Of a stretch of DNA of 5,998 nt, positions 5,675-5,998 are shown piece by piece. Where the stretch lies: the NCBI GenBank assembly GCA_019313765.1, contig JAFDAP010000120.1, positions 1 through 5,998 of the forward strand, written 5' to 3'. This DNA comes from Deltaproteobacteria bacterium. Its GTDB lineage: Bacteria; Desulfobacterota; DSM-4660; Desulfatiglandales; Desulfatiglandaceae. The position numbers and the translations under genes were made by a program. The notes under the pieces were generated by a model, which ran no database searches, was not told the origin of the DNA, and saw nothing but the letters and a program-made list of their open reading frames with translations. Position 1 is the first letter of the stretch, and every line of letters starts with the position of its first letter.

Positions 5675-5717
5675 GGTCCTCAGGGACCGTCGAAGATTCC
5701 CGCTGATGTTCAGCGGG
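5675..5717 (-). promoter_or_regulatory. Two hairpins in the leader of the RDD gene
   Basis: A perfect 8-bp stem with a 3-base loop lies at 5699-5717 (CCCGCTGA TGT TCAGCGGG). A second hairpin, GGTCC TCAG GGACC, lies at 5675-5688. Both are 37-80 bases upstream of the RDD start codon. On the minus strand the second is followed by AGGTTTTAAAA, which is weakly terminator-like. They could end the upstream transcript, attenuate the RDD gene, or be a dispersed palindromic repeat. I see no convincing -35/-10 pair here. Confidence 0.35.
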
Positions 5718-5758
5718 AGGTCAGAAATAGATGGCTCTGCCGTTCAAAATGAAAATCT

Positions 5759-5908
5759 GTTGAGTCAAATGGTTGCGGTTGCGCAGCTCGTTTCGGGATT
5801 CGTGTGTCGGTTACGAACAAACCTACAAAGTAAATTAGGAGATCACACAAGAACCACCGCAACCCGATAACGCTCGACGAAACCAGCAGCGCAACCGAAT
5901 AACGAAAA
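5759..5908 (+). mobile_element. Miniature ORF-less relative of the IVP cassette (copy B)
   Basis: The left end (5759-5804) matches the cassette's upstream end at 40 of 46 positions, including the outer GTTGAGTCAA. The right end (5858-5896) is the complement of the downstream end at 31 of 39. The tail AATAACGAAAA (5898-5908) is shared with copy A. A core of about 50 bases between the ends has no open frame and includes AGGAGATCACAC, possibly a leftover ribosome-binding-site-like sequence. The orientation is opposite to that of the full cassette. Confidence 0.7.
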
Positions 5909-5924
5909 ATACCTAAGGTATTTA
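5908..5924 (-). terminator. Possible weak terminator hairpin
   Basis: AAATACCT and AGGTATTT pair almost perfectly around the centre, and on the minus strand the hairpin runs into ATTTTTC. The stem is AT-rich and short, and it overlaps the stop of the possible partial gene to the right and the edge of copy B. It could act as an intrinsic terminator for that gene, but the evidence is weak. Confidence 0.3.
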
Positions 5925-5998
5925 GCTGTTTTTTGCGAGGTTCTCAAACCACGAACATGGCTTTAACCATCTCTTTTTTGGATCATCCGGCAAATGAG
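5922..5998 (-). CDS. Possible C-terminal end of a gene entering from the right
   Basis: On the minus strand the frame from the window edge encodes 24 residues, beginning HLPDDPKKRWLKPCSWFENL, before a TAA at 5924-5922. The composition looks like a genuine protein tail, while one other frame stops within five codons and the third at codon 12. The stop lies inside the hairpin at 5908-5924. The family cannot be identified from so short a piece, and chance is possible. Confidence 0.35.
   Translation of the reverse strand, partial: HLPDDPKKRWLKPCSWFENLAKNS

Noticed and set aside
5710..5760. Promoter with TTGAAC as a -35 box upstream of the RDD gene
   Set aside because: The nearest -10-like sequence (TATTTC) is only about 12 bases away, too close for a standard promoter.
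3437..5896. Spaced GGTTGCG-containing repeats as a CRISPR array
   Set aside because: The copies are about 1 kb apart, in both orientations and in pairs of inverted ends, with no regular spacers.

Overview
All recognisable genes in this window lie on the minus strand, so they read from right to left. No rRNA, tRNA, CRISPR array, transposase or reverse transcriptase is visible. Moderate GC content, short GC-rich palindromic repeats, G/C-run repeats that translate as KSPLPPFTKGG-like peptides, bacterial B-box zinc fingers and an orphan four-helix-bundle (23S rRNA IVP-type) gene together suggest a Deltaproteobacteria/Desulfobacterota-like environmental bacterium. That placement is an inference from style, not from a marker gene.

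The backbone is a five-gene membrane-protein module. In transcription order it holds: a GYF_2 / zinc-ribbon / RDD protein (5638-4877); a zinc-ribbon + B-box membrane protein (4577-4014); a six-helix membrane protein with a PH-like N-terminus (3421-2429); a small B-box membrane protein (about 2160-1834); and a seven-helix DUF4129 protein (1837-164) whose start overlaps the previous stop as ATGA. Three of the five pair cytosolic zinc sites with membrane anchors. The set looks like a membrane-associated, envelope-related module, but no enzyme activity can be read from it. DUF4129 proteins often sit beside MoxR-type ATPase, DUF58 and transglutaminase genes, so such genes may lie beyond the left edge.

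Three of the four gaps between these genes carry inserted or repetitive DNA. (a) Between the first B-box gene and the PH-like gene is a 0.5-kb cassette: an IVP-type four-helix-bundle gene (3894-3490) inside 43-nt imperfect terminal inverted repeats (37 of 43 matching), whose left end touches the start codon of the next gene. (b) Two ORF-less miniature relatives with the same two end types lie in the opposite orientation at 4685-4792 and 5759-5908. Together they resemble a full element with deletion derivatives, similar in build to the intervening sequences of 23S rRNA but outside any rRNA. This is the best candidate here for an undescribed system. (c) Just upstream of the second B-box gene is an independent 137-bp palindromic element with perfect 14-bp inverted ends and a perfect 9-bp target duplication; it extends that gene's open frame artificially. 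(d) GC-rich palindromes follow the stops of the RDD and DUF4129 genes.

The right end (5922-5998) may hold the last 24 codons of another minus-strand gene. The left 163 bases hold only palindromes.
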